From assembly GCF_016106035.1 (NCBI RefSeq), contig NZ_JADKPZ010000008.1, positions 43,603 through 107,602 of the forward strand: a stretch of DNA of 64,000 nucleotides, in the 5' to 3' direction. The position numbers and the translations under genes are program-made. This DNA comes from Arcobacter vandammei (GTDB taxonomy: Bacteria; Campylobacterota; Campylobacteria; Campylobacterales; Arcobacteraceae). This document shows positions 1 through 7,084 of the stretch, piece by piece. Numbering within the stretch: position 1 is the stretch's first letter; each line of letters begins with the position of its first letter. The notes below the pieces were generated by a model that was not told where the DNA came from, did no database searches, and saw only the letters and a list, made by a program, of their open reading frames with translations.

Positions 1-43
1 CAACAGGGGCTATCGCCAACCCTAGTAATAAAACTCTTTTCAT
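1..43 (-). CDS. atpF: ATP synthase F0 subunit b, N-terminal fragment
   Basis: Only the first 14 codons are inside the window, reading MKRVLLLGLAIAPV. A purine-rich ribosome site (AAGGGG) lies just upstream of the ATG. The hydrophobic start looks like the signal-like N-terminus seen on b subunits of Campylobacterota. The gene begins 15 bases after the stop of the b' gene on the same strand, which is the expected atpF'-atpF order. Subunit b forms the peripheral stalk holding F1 against the membrane sector. The identification rests mainly on this position, since too little sequence is visible for a domain match. Confidence 0.75.
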   Translation of the reverse strand, partial: MKRVLLLGLAIAPV

Positions 44-58
44 ATTCACCATTTCCCC

Positions 59-481
59 TTAAATTGAGCTAAGCTTATTTTTTAAGCTCTCATTAAATTG
101 AGGCATTGATGATAATAAAGAGTCTCTAAGAGCTTTAGTCTCTTCTTGTAAGTTTTTAGCAAATTCAGCAGATTTTGCTTCTAAATTTAATTTAGCACTT
201 GCAAGTTTAACATCAGCACTATCTTTCGCTTCTTTGTAGGCTTGTTCTCTAATAACAGCAGCCTCTTTTTTAGCTTTAGCAATAATATCATTTGCTTCAG
301 CTAAAAGCCCATCAACATCAGAACTATTTGATTTCGCATCTTCCATATCTTTTTTGATAGATGCTGATCTTTCATCCATATGCTTCAATATAGGCTTGAA
401 TAGACAACTGTTTAGTCTAGCAACAACTAAAAGAAAGATGATACCAGAGCTAAGCAATAGTACAGGACTTATGTCTAACAT
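59..481 (-). CDS. atpF': ATP synthase F0 subunit b'
   Basis: A 140-residue protein with one membrane helix at about residues 5-24, followed by a long charged, alanine- and lysine-rich coiled coil (about 35-130). This is the architecture of ATP synthase b-type stalk subunits. It would dimerise with subunit b to form the stator that links the membrane ring sector to F1. A strong GGAGG ribosome site precedes the ATG. It lies directly upstream of atpF and downstream of parB, an order that I recall being conserved in Campylobacter and relatives. I call it b' rather than b because a second b gene follows. Confidence 0.9.
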   Translation of the reverse strand: MLDISPVLLLSSGIIFLLVVARLNSCLFKPILKHMDERSASIKKDMEDAKSNSSDVDGLLAEANDIIAKAKKEAAVIREQAYKEAKDSADVKLASAKLNLEAKSAEFAKNLQEETKALRDSLLSSMPQFNESLKNKLSSI

Positions 482-597
482 TCATTCCTCCATATTTTTA
501 CAGTTTAGTTTAACTAAAACACTAATATTTTAGCAAAATTAACTATAAATTTTTATTAAATAGGAATATTTAACTCTTATTTTTTGATTTTTTTATT

Positions 598-1452
598 TTA
601 TTGTAGATTAAAGTAGCTAGATATTTTTTCAATATCTTCTTGAGAATTAAACTCGATTTTAAAATAGTTTTTTTCTAATTTTACTTTCAATTTATCATCT
701 TTTAGTTTTGAAACTAAATTATTTAAAGAGTTGAAATCATATTTTGTAAAATTTTTTATCTTTTTATCTTTTACTTGGTCTTTATCTTTTAAATCTTTGA
801 TTAATTTTTCAGTCTCTCTAACTGATAATTTTTGACCAATAATTGTATCACAAACCATTTTTTGCTCATCATTTGTAAGTCCTAACATAACTTTTGCATG
901 ACCTGCACTAATTTTTTCACTAGCTATTGATTGTTGAACATAAGGAGATAGTTGTAAAAGTCTTAGAGTATTTGTAATAGATGTTCTACTTTTGAAGACT
1001 TTTTTTGACAATTCTTCATGTGTAATATTATGTTCGTTTAAAAGTTGGGCATAACAAAATGCCAATTCAATAACATTTAAATCATCTCTTTGAATATTTT
1101 CTATAAGAGCCAACTCTCTTAATTTTAACTCATCTTCATTTACAACAATTGCCTTTATTTGCTCTAAATTTGCTAATTTATGAGCTCTTAACCTTCTTTC
1201 TCCTGCAATTAGTGTAAATGTTGCATCATCATTTTCAATTACTACTATTGGTTGTAAAAGTCCATGTTCTTTTATAGATTCACTTAACTCTTGAAGTTTT
1301 TCTTCATCAAATATTTTTCTAGGTTGATTTGGGTTTGCTTTTATTAAAGAGACATCAATTTTTCTAATTCCTTGATTAATCCCTGAAGTTGAATTTTCAT
1401 AAGCAGTTTCAACCTCACCTAAAAGTTCTCCTAATCCTCTTCCTAGTGCCAT
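598..1452 (-). CDS. parB: Chromosome-partitioning protein ParB
   Basis: A 284-residue ParB/Spo0J-family protein. The N-terminal ParB/Srx-type nucleotide-binding domain spans about residues 30-120 and holds the GERR signature at 84-87. A helix-turn-helix parS-binding region follows at about 125-190, then a lysine-rich linker and a C-terminal dimerisation segment. ParB loads at parS sites near the origin and works with ParA to segregate the chromosome. It follows parA on the same strand after a 20-base gap, so the two are probably co-transcribed. I did not recognise a parS site in the window. Length and motifs are normal for the family. Confidence 0.96.
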   Translation of the reverse strand: MALGRGLGELLGEVETAYENSTSGINQGIRKIDVSLIKANPNQPRKIFDEEKLQELSESIKEHGLLQPIVVIENDDATFTLIAGERRLRAHKLANLEQIKAIVVNEDELKLRELALIENIQRDDLNVIELAFCYAQLLNEHNITHEELSKKVFKSRTSITNTLRLLQLSPYVQQSIASEKISAGHAKVMLGLTNDEQKMVCDTIIGQKLSVRETEKLIKDLKDKDQVKDKKIKNFTKYDFNSLNNLVSKLKDDKLKVKLEKNYFKIEFNSQEDIEKISSYFNLQ

Positions 1453-1472
1453 ATTTTTTCCTAATATTTAAG

Positions 1473-2249
1473 TTATCCAGCAATTGCTCTTGCTAGATTT
1501 GTATAAGCTTTTGTTCCAACAGAGTTTGTATCATAAAGCATAATTGGTTTACCAAAACTAGGACTCTCTGCTAGTTTTATATTTCTTGGAATTACAACAT
1601 AAGATTCATCATCAACCTTAAATAACTTATTTTCAAAATGTTGAGCTAAATCTGCAAAAACTTGTTTTGATAAGTTATTTTGAGAACTATACATAGTTGG
1701 TAAAAATCCTCTTATTTGAAGATTTTGGTTTATTGTTTGTTTTACTAACTTTATAGTATTTAAAAGTTGTGCTAAACCTTCAAGTGCAAAAAATTCACAT
1801 TGAATTGGAATTAAAACTGAAGTTGATGCACTTAAAGTATTTATTGTAATTGGTCCTAATGCTGGAGGTGAATCTATAATTACATAATCATAATCAGCTT
1901 TTACTGTATCAATTTTTCTTTTTAATACTAGTTCTCTCTCTTTTGTATTTTTATAGAACTCTTTTTCTATTCCTACAAGACCGATATTTGAAGGTGCAAC
2001 TTTTAGATTTTCAATTTCAGAATCTAATATAATTTCACTTAACTCTTTTGTTCCAAGCATCACATGATAAATATTGTACTCATAAGTATCTCTATGAAAA
2101 CCTAAAGAAGTTGTTGCATTTGCTTGTGGGTCGGCATCTATTAAAAGTACTTTTTTGCCTTCAAGTGCAAGAGCAGCACTAAGATTTACGGCTGTTGTAG
2201 TCTTACCTACTCCACCTTTTTGATTTGCGATTGAAATAATTTCTGTCAT
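1473..2249 (-). CDS. parA: Chromosome-partitioning ATPase ParA (Soj)
   Basis: A 258-residue deviant Walker A ATPase. The P-loop KGGVGKTT is at residues 11-18, and DADPQAN and DSPPALG further on are the other ParA signatures. It binds DNA non-specifically as an ATP dimer, and ParB stimulates its ATP hydrolysis, driving origin segregation. The ATG overlaps the stop of birA by four bases (ATGA), so translation is likely coupled to birA. parB follows directly. There is no N-terminal HTH, so this is the chromosomal Soj type rather than a plasmid P1-type ParA. Confidence 0.97.
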   Translation of the reverse strand: MTEIISIANQKGGVGKTTTAVNLSAALALEGKKVLLIDADPQANATTSLGFHRDTYEYNIYHVMLGTKELSEIILDSEIENLKVAPSNIGLVGIEKEFYKNTKERELVLKRKIDTVKADYDYVIIDSPPALGPITINTLSASTSVLIPIQCEFFALEGLAQLLNTIKLVKQTINQNLQIRGFLPTMYSSQNNLSKQVFADLAQHFENKLFKVDDESYVVIPRNIKLAESPSFGKPIMLYDTNSVGTKAYTNLARAIAG

Positions 2250-2881
2250 CTTAAACTAAATACCTTTTTATTTTCTATATGTATTGAACCATCATCATTT
2301 AATATTGCATTTTTTAATGATATTTTTTGATTATCCACAGTTGTTTTGTATTTCTTACTATTTTGGAATTCTATCTTAAATAGACTAAAAATCTGCTTCC
2401 ATGAAATAGTTTTTTCTATCTCTTTAAAATAATCATCAAGTATAATATTTTGTTCTATTTTTATATCTAAAGCACCGTATTCATCGGATATTTCTTGTAA
2501 ATTCAGCCCTATTCCACAATATAATAAATCTTTACTTAAAGTAGTGATTGTACCGCCTATTTTTCTATCTTCTATATAAAAATCATTTGGCCATTTTATC
2601 CAAACTTTTGAACCTTGTTTTTTTAAAATTAATTTTAAAATATATGTAAAATAGATACTAGCACTTTGAAGTGGCAAATCTTTTGGAAGTAAATTTTTAT
2701 CTAAAACAAAAGAGAAAAAAAGATTGCCTTTTTTCCCTGTCCAAGAGTTTCCACGGCTACCAATTCCAGCAGATTGAAAATCTGTAACAATACACAAAGG
2801 ATTTTTGTAACCATTTTCTACAATATAGTTTTTCAGGTAAGTTTGAGTTGAATCAACTTCATTTAATCTTATAATTTTCAT
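2246..2881 (-). CDS. birA: Biotin--[acetyl-CoA-carboxylase] ligase
   Basis: A 211-residue biotin protein ligase. It has the GSRGNSW variant of the biotinyl-AMP loop at residues 41-47, KWPND at 96-100 and KIGG at 107-110. It activates biotin with ATP and attaches it to the lysine of the biotin carboxyl carrier protein of acetyl-CoA carboxylase. There is no N-terminal winged helix, so it is a group I ligase without the repressor function of the E. coli enzyme. It is the first visible gene of the birA-parA-parB run and overlaps parA by four bases. The C-terminus is short, as in other epsilon-type ligases. Confidence 0.93.
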   Translation of the reverse strand: MKIIRLNEVDSTQTYLKNYIVENGYKNPLCIVTDFQSAGIGSRGNSWTGKKGNLFFSFVLDKNLLPKDLPLQSASIYFTYILKLILKKQGSKVWIKWPNDFYIEDRKIGGTITTLSKDLLYCGIGLNLQEISDEYGALDIKIEQNIILDDYFKEIEKTISWKQIFSLFKIEFQNSKKYKTTVDNQKISLKNAILNDDGSIHIENKKVFSLR

Positions 2882-2986
2882 TTTTACCTATTTTATTTAA
2901 TTTATTATTTAAAACACTACATAAATTTTATTCTTTGTATCATTCAAAAACCATATATCGAGAATTAGTTAAATTATTTTTAAAAC

Positions 2987-3271
2987 TTAAAACATGCTTT
3001 TTTTATATTTATTTATACCAATGATAGTAATTTGCTTTTTATCTATATCAATTTTATATGGAATTACATAACCTTTAAATATTAAATCTCTTATATTTTC
3101 ATCATCAAAATAGATAGACTTTCTACACTTTAAAGGCATATTTGGTAAATTATTTATTTGTTCATCTAAGCTATCCAAAAAATCAAAAGCCCTAAAAATA
3201 CTATCTTTTGCTATATATTCTACAATACTTTGAATTTTTATTAGGTATTTTGTATCTCTAATTATTTGCAT
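2987..3271 (-). CDS. RelE/ParE-family toxin
   Basis: A 94-residue basic protein with the layout of the RelE/ParE superfamily: an N-terminal helical hairpin (about 10-40), then beta strands ending in a conserved hydrophobic strand (IIGINKYKK near the C-terminus). The RDLIFKGYVIPYKID segment resembles the central strands of ParE toxins. Family members either cut mRNA on the ribosome (RelE) or poison gyrase (ParE), and I cannot tell which from sequence alone. The start overlaps the end of the upstream antitoxin gene by 14 bases, the tight arrangement typical of type II toxin-antitoxin pairs. Confidence 0.8.
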   Translation of the reverse strand: MQIIRDTKYLIKIQSIVEYIAKDSIFRAFDFLDSLDEQINNLPNMPLKCRKSIYFDDENIRDLIFKGYVIPYKIDIDKKQITIIGINKYKKSMF

Positions 3272-3509
3272 ATTTTTGCTTTAAATCTTCTCTAAAACTG
3301 TTCATTCTATTTTGATACTCATCTTGTGTTAGAAGTTCTGTTTTACCGTTTTCAATATCTTCTAAACACTCTTTAAAATAGAGTTTTCTTTCTTCAAAAC
3401 TATTATCTTTTACTTCAACATTTTTTATCATTCCATTTTTTAGATTTTTAATAATAGTCATAAAAGTTTCAAAATTATTATCATCTATTTCTAGCTGTAT
3501 AGTTTTCAT
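3258..3509 (-). CDS. Antitoxin of a type II toxin-antitoxin pair
   Basis: An 83-residue acidic and lysine-rich protein whose N-terminus (MKTIQLEIDDNNFE) resembles short beta-strand-first DNA-binding antitoxins. The C-terminal half is helical and charged, as expected for a toxin-wrapping tail. It lies immediately upstream of, and overlaps, the RelE/ParE-like toxin gene. It would neutralise the toxin and probably repress the pair. The first half resembles the orphan small gene at 60851-61066, suggesting a shared antitoxin family. The ribosome site AAAAAGGATTTTT precedes the ATG. Confidence 0.75.
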   Translation of the reverse strand: MKTIQLEIDDNNFETFMTIIKNLKNGMIKNVEVKDNSFEERKLYFKECLEDIENGKTELLTQDEYQNRMNSFREDLKQKYANN

Positions 3510-3577
3510 AAAAATCCTTTTTAAAATTGAACTTTGATTATATCATATTTATTTTTTATTAAAATATTTTACAGCTA

Positions 3578-3610
3578 AAGCTTAGATTATATTAATTATA
3601 ATCTAAGCTT
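3578..3610. promoter_or_regulatory. Perfect 14-bp palindrome over a divergent promoter
   Basis: AAGCTTAGATTATA and TATAATCTAAGCTT form perfect 14-base arms around a five-base loop. The right arm contains TATAAT at 3597-3602, a good -10 box for the AEC gene at 3630. The left arm gives the mirror TATAAT for the minus-strand antitoxin gene at 3509. The element sits between divergent genes, so an operator for a dimeric repressor is more likely than a terminator. The binding protein is unknown. Confidence 0.55.
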
Positions 3611-3629
3611 CATTTATTAAGGAGTTTTT

Positions 3630-4523
3630 GTGCTAGATCCAGTTTTACCAATAGCAATTTATCTACTTTTAGGATATTTATTCAAAATTATATTTCAAGA
3701 TAACTCAAAACAGTTAGTTGATTTTATAATATATTTTTCACTTCCAGCAATAGTATTTTCAAAAATATATCCTTTAACTTTAGATTCAAGAGTTGTTGGG
3801 CTAATTTTTATGTTTATAGGAATTATCTTATTTAATCTTTTTTTATCATATTTAATTGGTAAATTATTGAGATTAAATAGGCTCTATTTAGCAACTTTTA
3901 TGATTATGGCAACTTTTGGAAATACATCTTTTATAGGATTTTCATATATAGATGCTTTTTATGGACAAGATTTTATAGTTTATGGTCTGATTTATGATAT
4001 TTTTGGCTCATTTTTACTTTTAGTTTCTGTTGGAATGTTTATTATAACTTGGGGAAGTGGAAAGAAAAATAGTTTAGCTTCTATTTCAAAATCCATATTT
4101 TTATTTCCACCTATGATTATGTTTTTTCTTACAATTTTTCTAAAAAATTTTGAAATACCAAAGTTTTTAATCTATACAAGCCAAAATCTAGGTTCAACTC
4201 TTGTTCCTATTGCTATGATTGCGATTGGAATGAAATTGGAGTTAAAACATATTTTTGCAAGGCTACATATAGTAAGTGTCGCTGTAGTTTTAAAGATGAT
4301 TGTTGTGCCTATTATTGTACTTTTTACTTTCAAATATTTTTATGGAATAGATCAAACTTGGGTAAAAGTAACAATTATTGAAGTTGCTATGCCACCTATG
4401 ACTATGGCTGCAGTTTTGGCAATAAAAGGTGGATTGGATGAGAAAATAGCTATAAACTCATTGGTTTTAGGAGTAATTGCAAGTTTGTTTACAATTACAT
4501 TATTCGTTCAATATTTAGCTTAA
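3630..4523 (+). CDS. AEC-family transporter (auxin efflux carrier type)
   Basis: A 297-residue integral membrane protein with about ten hydrophobic helices in two five-helix halves, the organisation of the auxin efflux carrier (AEC) family. Bacterial members move organic acids such as malate or malonate, or amino-acid derivatives; the substrate here cannot be read from sequence. The start is GTG at 3630, supported by AAGGAG about six bases upstream and the absence of a better start. It is transcribed alone, from the TATAAT inside the palindrome at 3578-3610, and ends at a strong hairpin. Confidence 0.88.
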   Translation: MLDPVLPIAIYLLLGYLFKIIFQDNSKQLVDFIIYFSLPAIVFSKIYPLTLDSRVVGLIFMFIGIILFNLFLSYLIGKLLRLNRLYLATFMIMATFGNTSFIGFSYIDAFYGQDFIVYGLIYDIFGSFLLLVSVGMFIITWGSGKKNSLASISKSIFLFPPMIMFFLTIFLKNFEIPKFLIYTSQNLGSTLVPIAMIAIGMKLELKHIFARLHIVSVAVVLKMIVVPIIVLFTFKYFYGIDQTWVKVTIIEVAMPPMTMAAVLAIKGGLDEKIAINSLVLGVIASLFTITLFVQYLA

Positions 4524-4542
4524 GAATAAATCTTAAGCTAAA
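4514..4542. terminator. Bidirectional hairpin between convergent genes
   Basis: TTTAGCTTAAGA and TCTTAAGCTAAA form a perfect 12-base stem with a five-base loop. It overlaps the stop of the AEC transporter gene and lies just before the end of the convergent gene at 4547. A moderately T-rich run follows on each side, so a shared terminator is likely. Confidence 0.65.
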
Positions 4543-4546
4543 ATAT

Positions 4547-4939
4547 CTATTTTTCTAGTAACAAATCAGCCTTTGTTTTTAGCTTTTTTTTGTGTAGAAG
4601 TTCTGTTTCTCTTTGTGTAAAATCTCTCTCTTTTGAAGTTTTTGGCTCTTTCTTATCTTCTTTTTTAATATTTGTTTTTTTCCCTTCTTCATCTTTTTTA
4701 AAGATTGTTAAAATTAAATAAATAGAGAATAAAATATTAAAAAGAATGATAAACCACTTTGCAAAAAGTACATATTTTAGATAATCAATATTTTGTGTAA
4801 GTTTTAAATATTCAACAACATCACCATAAATAAGCCCAGAAAAAAGAGCAACCAAAAGAAGAAAAAAGATTAAAATTGCTCTTTTTCTAAATTTATATAA
4901 GTAGTACCAAAAAACAGCTGATTTAACTTGTTTAAACAT
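4547..4939 (-). CDS. Small membrane protein of unknown function
   Basis: A 130-residue protein that I do not recognise. It has two clear membrane helices, at about residues 20-40 and 58-80, and then a strongly charged lysine/glutamate-rich cytoplasmic tail (about 85-130) likely to be helical. It follows the gene at 5262 by eight bases on the same strand, and the two form a small operon. The tail ends close to a shared hairpin with the AEC gene. There is no motif pointing to an enzyme; a role in membrane organisation is only a guess. Confidence 0.7.
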   Translation of the reverse strand: MFKQVKSAVFWYYLYKFRKRAILIFFLLLVALFSGLIYGDVVEYLKLTQNIDYLKYVLFAKWFIILFNILFSIYLILTIFKKDEEGKKTNIKKEDKKEPKTSKERDFTQRETELLHKKKLKTKADLLLEK

Positions 4940-4947
4940 TTTTCACC

Positions 4948-5262
4948 TTATACAAAAAAGTTTATTCCAAGAGCTGCAAGAGCAACAACCAGTGATTTTG
5001 TCTTTAAATCATCAACTATTTTTCTCTCTTCATCTGCAATGATGATTTCTAAATCTTCATCACTAAAATCATTTATTGTTTTTCCATTTTCAACCAATCT
5101 AGCTTTTGTTGCAATAATTGCTTTTTCCCTGATTTTTAAATTTATCATATCTTTTAATTGCTGACTTTTTATTTTTGGATAATCAAAGAGTTTAGTTGTG
5201 CTTTCACTTGCAATATTTACAAGCTCTTTTGATTTCTCCTTTAAAATATCTTTTATTCCCAT
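4948..5262 (-). CDS. Conserved-looking hypothetical protein
   Basis: A 104-residue protein that I do not recognise. It is mostly helical and charged, with an acidic stretch (about residues 62-82) and a short hydrophobic C-terminus (VVALAALGINFFV) that could dip into the membrane. It is the first gene of a pair with the membrane protein at 4547-4939, eight bases apart, so the two probably act together. A plus-strand ORF opposite it is a shadow. The ATG has the weak purine stretch AAAGG upstream. Confidence 0.65.
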   Translation of the reverse strand: MGIKDILKEKSKELVNIASESTTKLFDYPKIKSQQLKDMINLKIREKAIIATKARLVENGKTINDFSDEDLEIIIADEERKIVDDLKTKSLVVALAALGINFFV

Positions 5263-5305
5263 TTTGTAACCTTTGAAATTTTAAAAGATTTTAGCATATA
5301 AATAT

Positions 5306-5419
5306 TTATGAAAGATATTCCCATCTTTTATATTTTGATGCTAACTCTTGTATCTCATCAAAGCAAAAAACCTTTAAAAATACAAATCTTCCACTTTCCA
5401 AAAAAGCTTTTATTTTCAT
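5306..5419 (-). CDS. Possible 37-residue protein
   Basis: A short ORF, MKIKAFLESGRFVFLKVF and onward, ending at TAA. It is preceded by AAGGA placed six bases before the ATG, which is a good ribosome site for this genome. It holds aromatic and charged residues in a plausible mix, with a helical, amphipathic C-terminal half. It lies upstream of the two-gene operon at 4547-5262 on the same strand. It could be a real small protein or the remains of a longer gene. I know no homologue. Confidence 0.4.
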   Translation of the reverse strand: MKIKAFLESGRFVFLKVFCFDEIQELASKYKRWEYLS

Positions 5420-5482
5420 AGTAAATCCTTTTTATAATAATTTATTTTATATTAACTAAACTAATTATTTGCTTAATTTAAT

Positions 5483-5519
5483 ATATATTTATATATTTTT
5501 TATAAATATATGATATACT
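5483..5519 (+). promoter_or_regulatory. Extended -10 promoter with adjoining inverted repeat
   Basis: TGaTATACT at 5511-5519 is an extended -10 box, about 22 bases upstream of the ATG at 5542. Directly before it, ATATATTTATA (5483-5493) and TATAAATATAT (5501-5511) form an inverted repeat that touches the -10 region. Since the gene encodes a helix-turn-helix-like protein, this may be its own operator. Low-complexity AT sequence makes chance repeats likely. Confidence 0.45.
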
Positions 5520-5541
5520 TTTGAATATTTTAAGGAAAAAG

Positions 5542-5775
5542 ATGGAAAAAGAAGAATTTAAAAACCTTTTAAAAAAAGCAAAGCTTACAAAATCGTCATT
5601 TTCAAAGCTTTTAGGATTGAAATATCAAAGTGTAAATACTTGGGGGAATAATAATAGAGGTGTTCCATATTGGGTTAAATCTTGGTTACATTTGTATATT
5701 TTAAATATGGAATACGATAACTTAAAATTATTTTTAAAAAATAGTAATATTTGTGAAGAATTAAATATAAAATAA
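5542..5775 (+). CDS. Small helix-turn-helix-like protein
   Basis: The ATG at 5542 is chosen over the upstream TTG at 5521 because TAAGGAAA lies immediately before it and the TTG would fall upstream of the likely transcript start. The product is 77 residues. Residues 1-45 (KAKLTKSSFSKLLG, then a turn and KYQSVNTWG) look like a Cro/C1-type helix-turn-helix, followed by a conserved-looking VPYWVKSWLHLY segment. It is probably a small DNA-binding regulator. It stands alone between its own promoter and a clear terminator. The target is unknown. Confidence 0.65.
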   Translation: MEKEEFKNLLKKAKLTKSSFSKLLGLKYQSVNTWGNNNRGVPYWVKSWLHLYILNMEYDNLKLFLKNSNICEELNIK

Positions 5776-5782
5776 ATTGTAT

Positions 5783-5808
5783 AAAAGCCGTAACAAAGGC
5801 TTTTTTTT
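5783..5808 (+). terminator. Intrinsic terminator
   Basis: AAAAGCC and GGCTTTT form a seven-base stem with an eight-base loop, continuing into eight T residues. It lies just after the stop of the small HTH gene. Confidence 0.85.
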
Positions 5809-5840
5809 GTATATTATTAAAAATTATTATAGGAAAATTT

Positions 5841-7076
5841 ATGCGTGATTTTTTACAAAAAGCTAAACAAAGTAGCCGAATTATCGCAACTTTGGGAACA
5901 GCAATAAAAAATGATATTCTAATTCAAATGGCAGATGAACTTATAAACTCTACATCTTTTATTTTAGAAAAAAATATTCTTGATATGCAAGTAGCAAAAG
6001 AGATGAATTTAAGTTCTGCTATGCAAGATAGACTTTTTTTAAATGAAAAAAGAGTTCAAGATATGGCAAATGCTATAAAACAAATTGCTTCTCAAACAGA
6101 GCCTGTGGGAAGAGTTCTTGATGGTTGGATGACAAAAGACAATCTAAATATTCAAAAAGTATCTATTCCTATTGGAGTTATTGGAATTATTTACGAAAGT
6201 CGTCCAAATGTTACAAGTGATACAGCAGCACTTTGCTTTAAAAGTGGAAATGTTTGTGTACTAAAAGGTGGAAAAGAGGCTGAAAATTCAAATCAAGCAA
6301 TAGCAAAAATCTTACAAACTGTATTAGAAAAAAACAATCTTCCAAAAGAGGTAATTTCACTATTACCAGATAGTAGCCGTGAAGGTGTTGCAAAACTAAT
6401 AAAAGAGGATAAGTTTGTAGATTTAATAGTTCCAAGAGGGGGAGAAGCACTTATTAGATTTATTAGTGAAAACTCTGCTATTCCTGTAATTAAACACGAT
6501 AAAGGTGTTTGTCACACTTATGTTGATCAAGATGCAGCTATTGGAAAAGTTGCTAGTATTGTAATAAATGCAAAATGCCAAAGACCAAGTGCTTGTAACT
6601 CACTGGAGACTCTATTAATTCACGAAAAAATAGCTCCTCATCTTTTAAATGGACTTGATGAAGCACTGAAAGAGCAAAATACAACAATAAAAGCTTGTGG
6701 CGAAACTTTAAAATATATAAAAGCAATTCCAGCAAATGAAGAGGATTTTGATACAGAGTATTTAGATAATATTTTAAATATTAAAATTGTTAAAAATATT
6801 GATGAAGCTATAATTCATATACAAAATCACGGTTCAGGACACTCTGAAGCAATTTTAAGTGAAAATTACACTGCTATTAATAAATTTTTAAATGAAGTTG
6901 ATGCAGCTTGTGTTTATGCAAATGCAAGTACAAGATTTACTGATGGTGGAGAATTTGGGCTTGGAGCGGAAGTTGGAATTTCTACAAATAAACTTCATTC
7001 AAGAGGACCTATGGGAATAAATGATTTAACAACATTTAAGTACAAAATTTATGGCTCAGGTCAAATTAGAAAATAG
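5841..7076 (+). CDS. proA: Glutamate-5-semialdehyde dehydrogenase
   Basis: A 411-residue gamma-glutamyl phosphate reductase, full length for the family. It reduces gamma-glutamyl phosphate to glutamate-5-semialdehyde with NADPH in proline synthesis. Signatures include YESRPNVTSD, VPRGGEALI, and the catalytic cysteine (about Cys252) in SACNSLETLL. The ATG is preceded by AGGAAAA. The partner kinase gene proB is not adjacent. The GH17-like gene starts eight bases later on the same strand, so they share a transcript, although no pathway link is evident. Confidence 0.97.
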   Translation: MRDFLQKAKQSSRIIATLGTAIKNDILIQMADELINSTSFILEKNILDMQVAKEMNLSSAMQDRLFLNEKRVQDMANAIKQIASQTEPVGRVLDGWMTKDNLNIQKVSIPIGVIGIIYESRPNVTSDTAALCFKSGNVCVLKGGKEAENSNQAIAKILQTVLEKNNLPKEVISLLPDSSREGVAKLIKEDKFVDLIVPRGGEALIRFISENSAIPVIKHDKGVCHTYVDQDAAIGKVASIVINAKCQRPSACNSLETLLIHEKIAPHLLNGLDEALKEQNTTIKACGETLKYIKAIPANEEDFDTEYLDNILNIKIVKNIDEAIIHIQNHGSGHSEAILSENYTAINKFLNEVDAACVYANASTRFTDGGEFGLGAEVGISTNKLHSRGPMGINDLTTFKYKIYGSGQIRK

Positions 7077-7084
7077 GAAAATAT

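Noticed and set aside
598..2249. parS site near parAB
   Set aside because: I looked for TGTTTCACGTGAAACA-like palindromes and saw none in the window.
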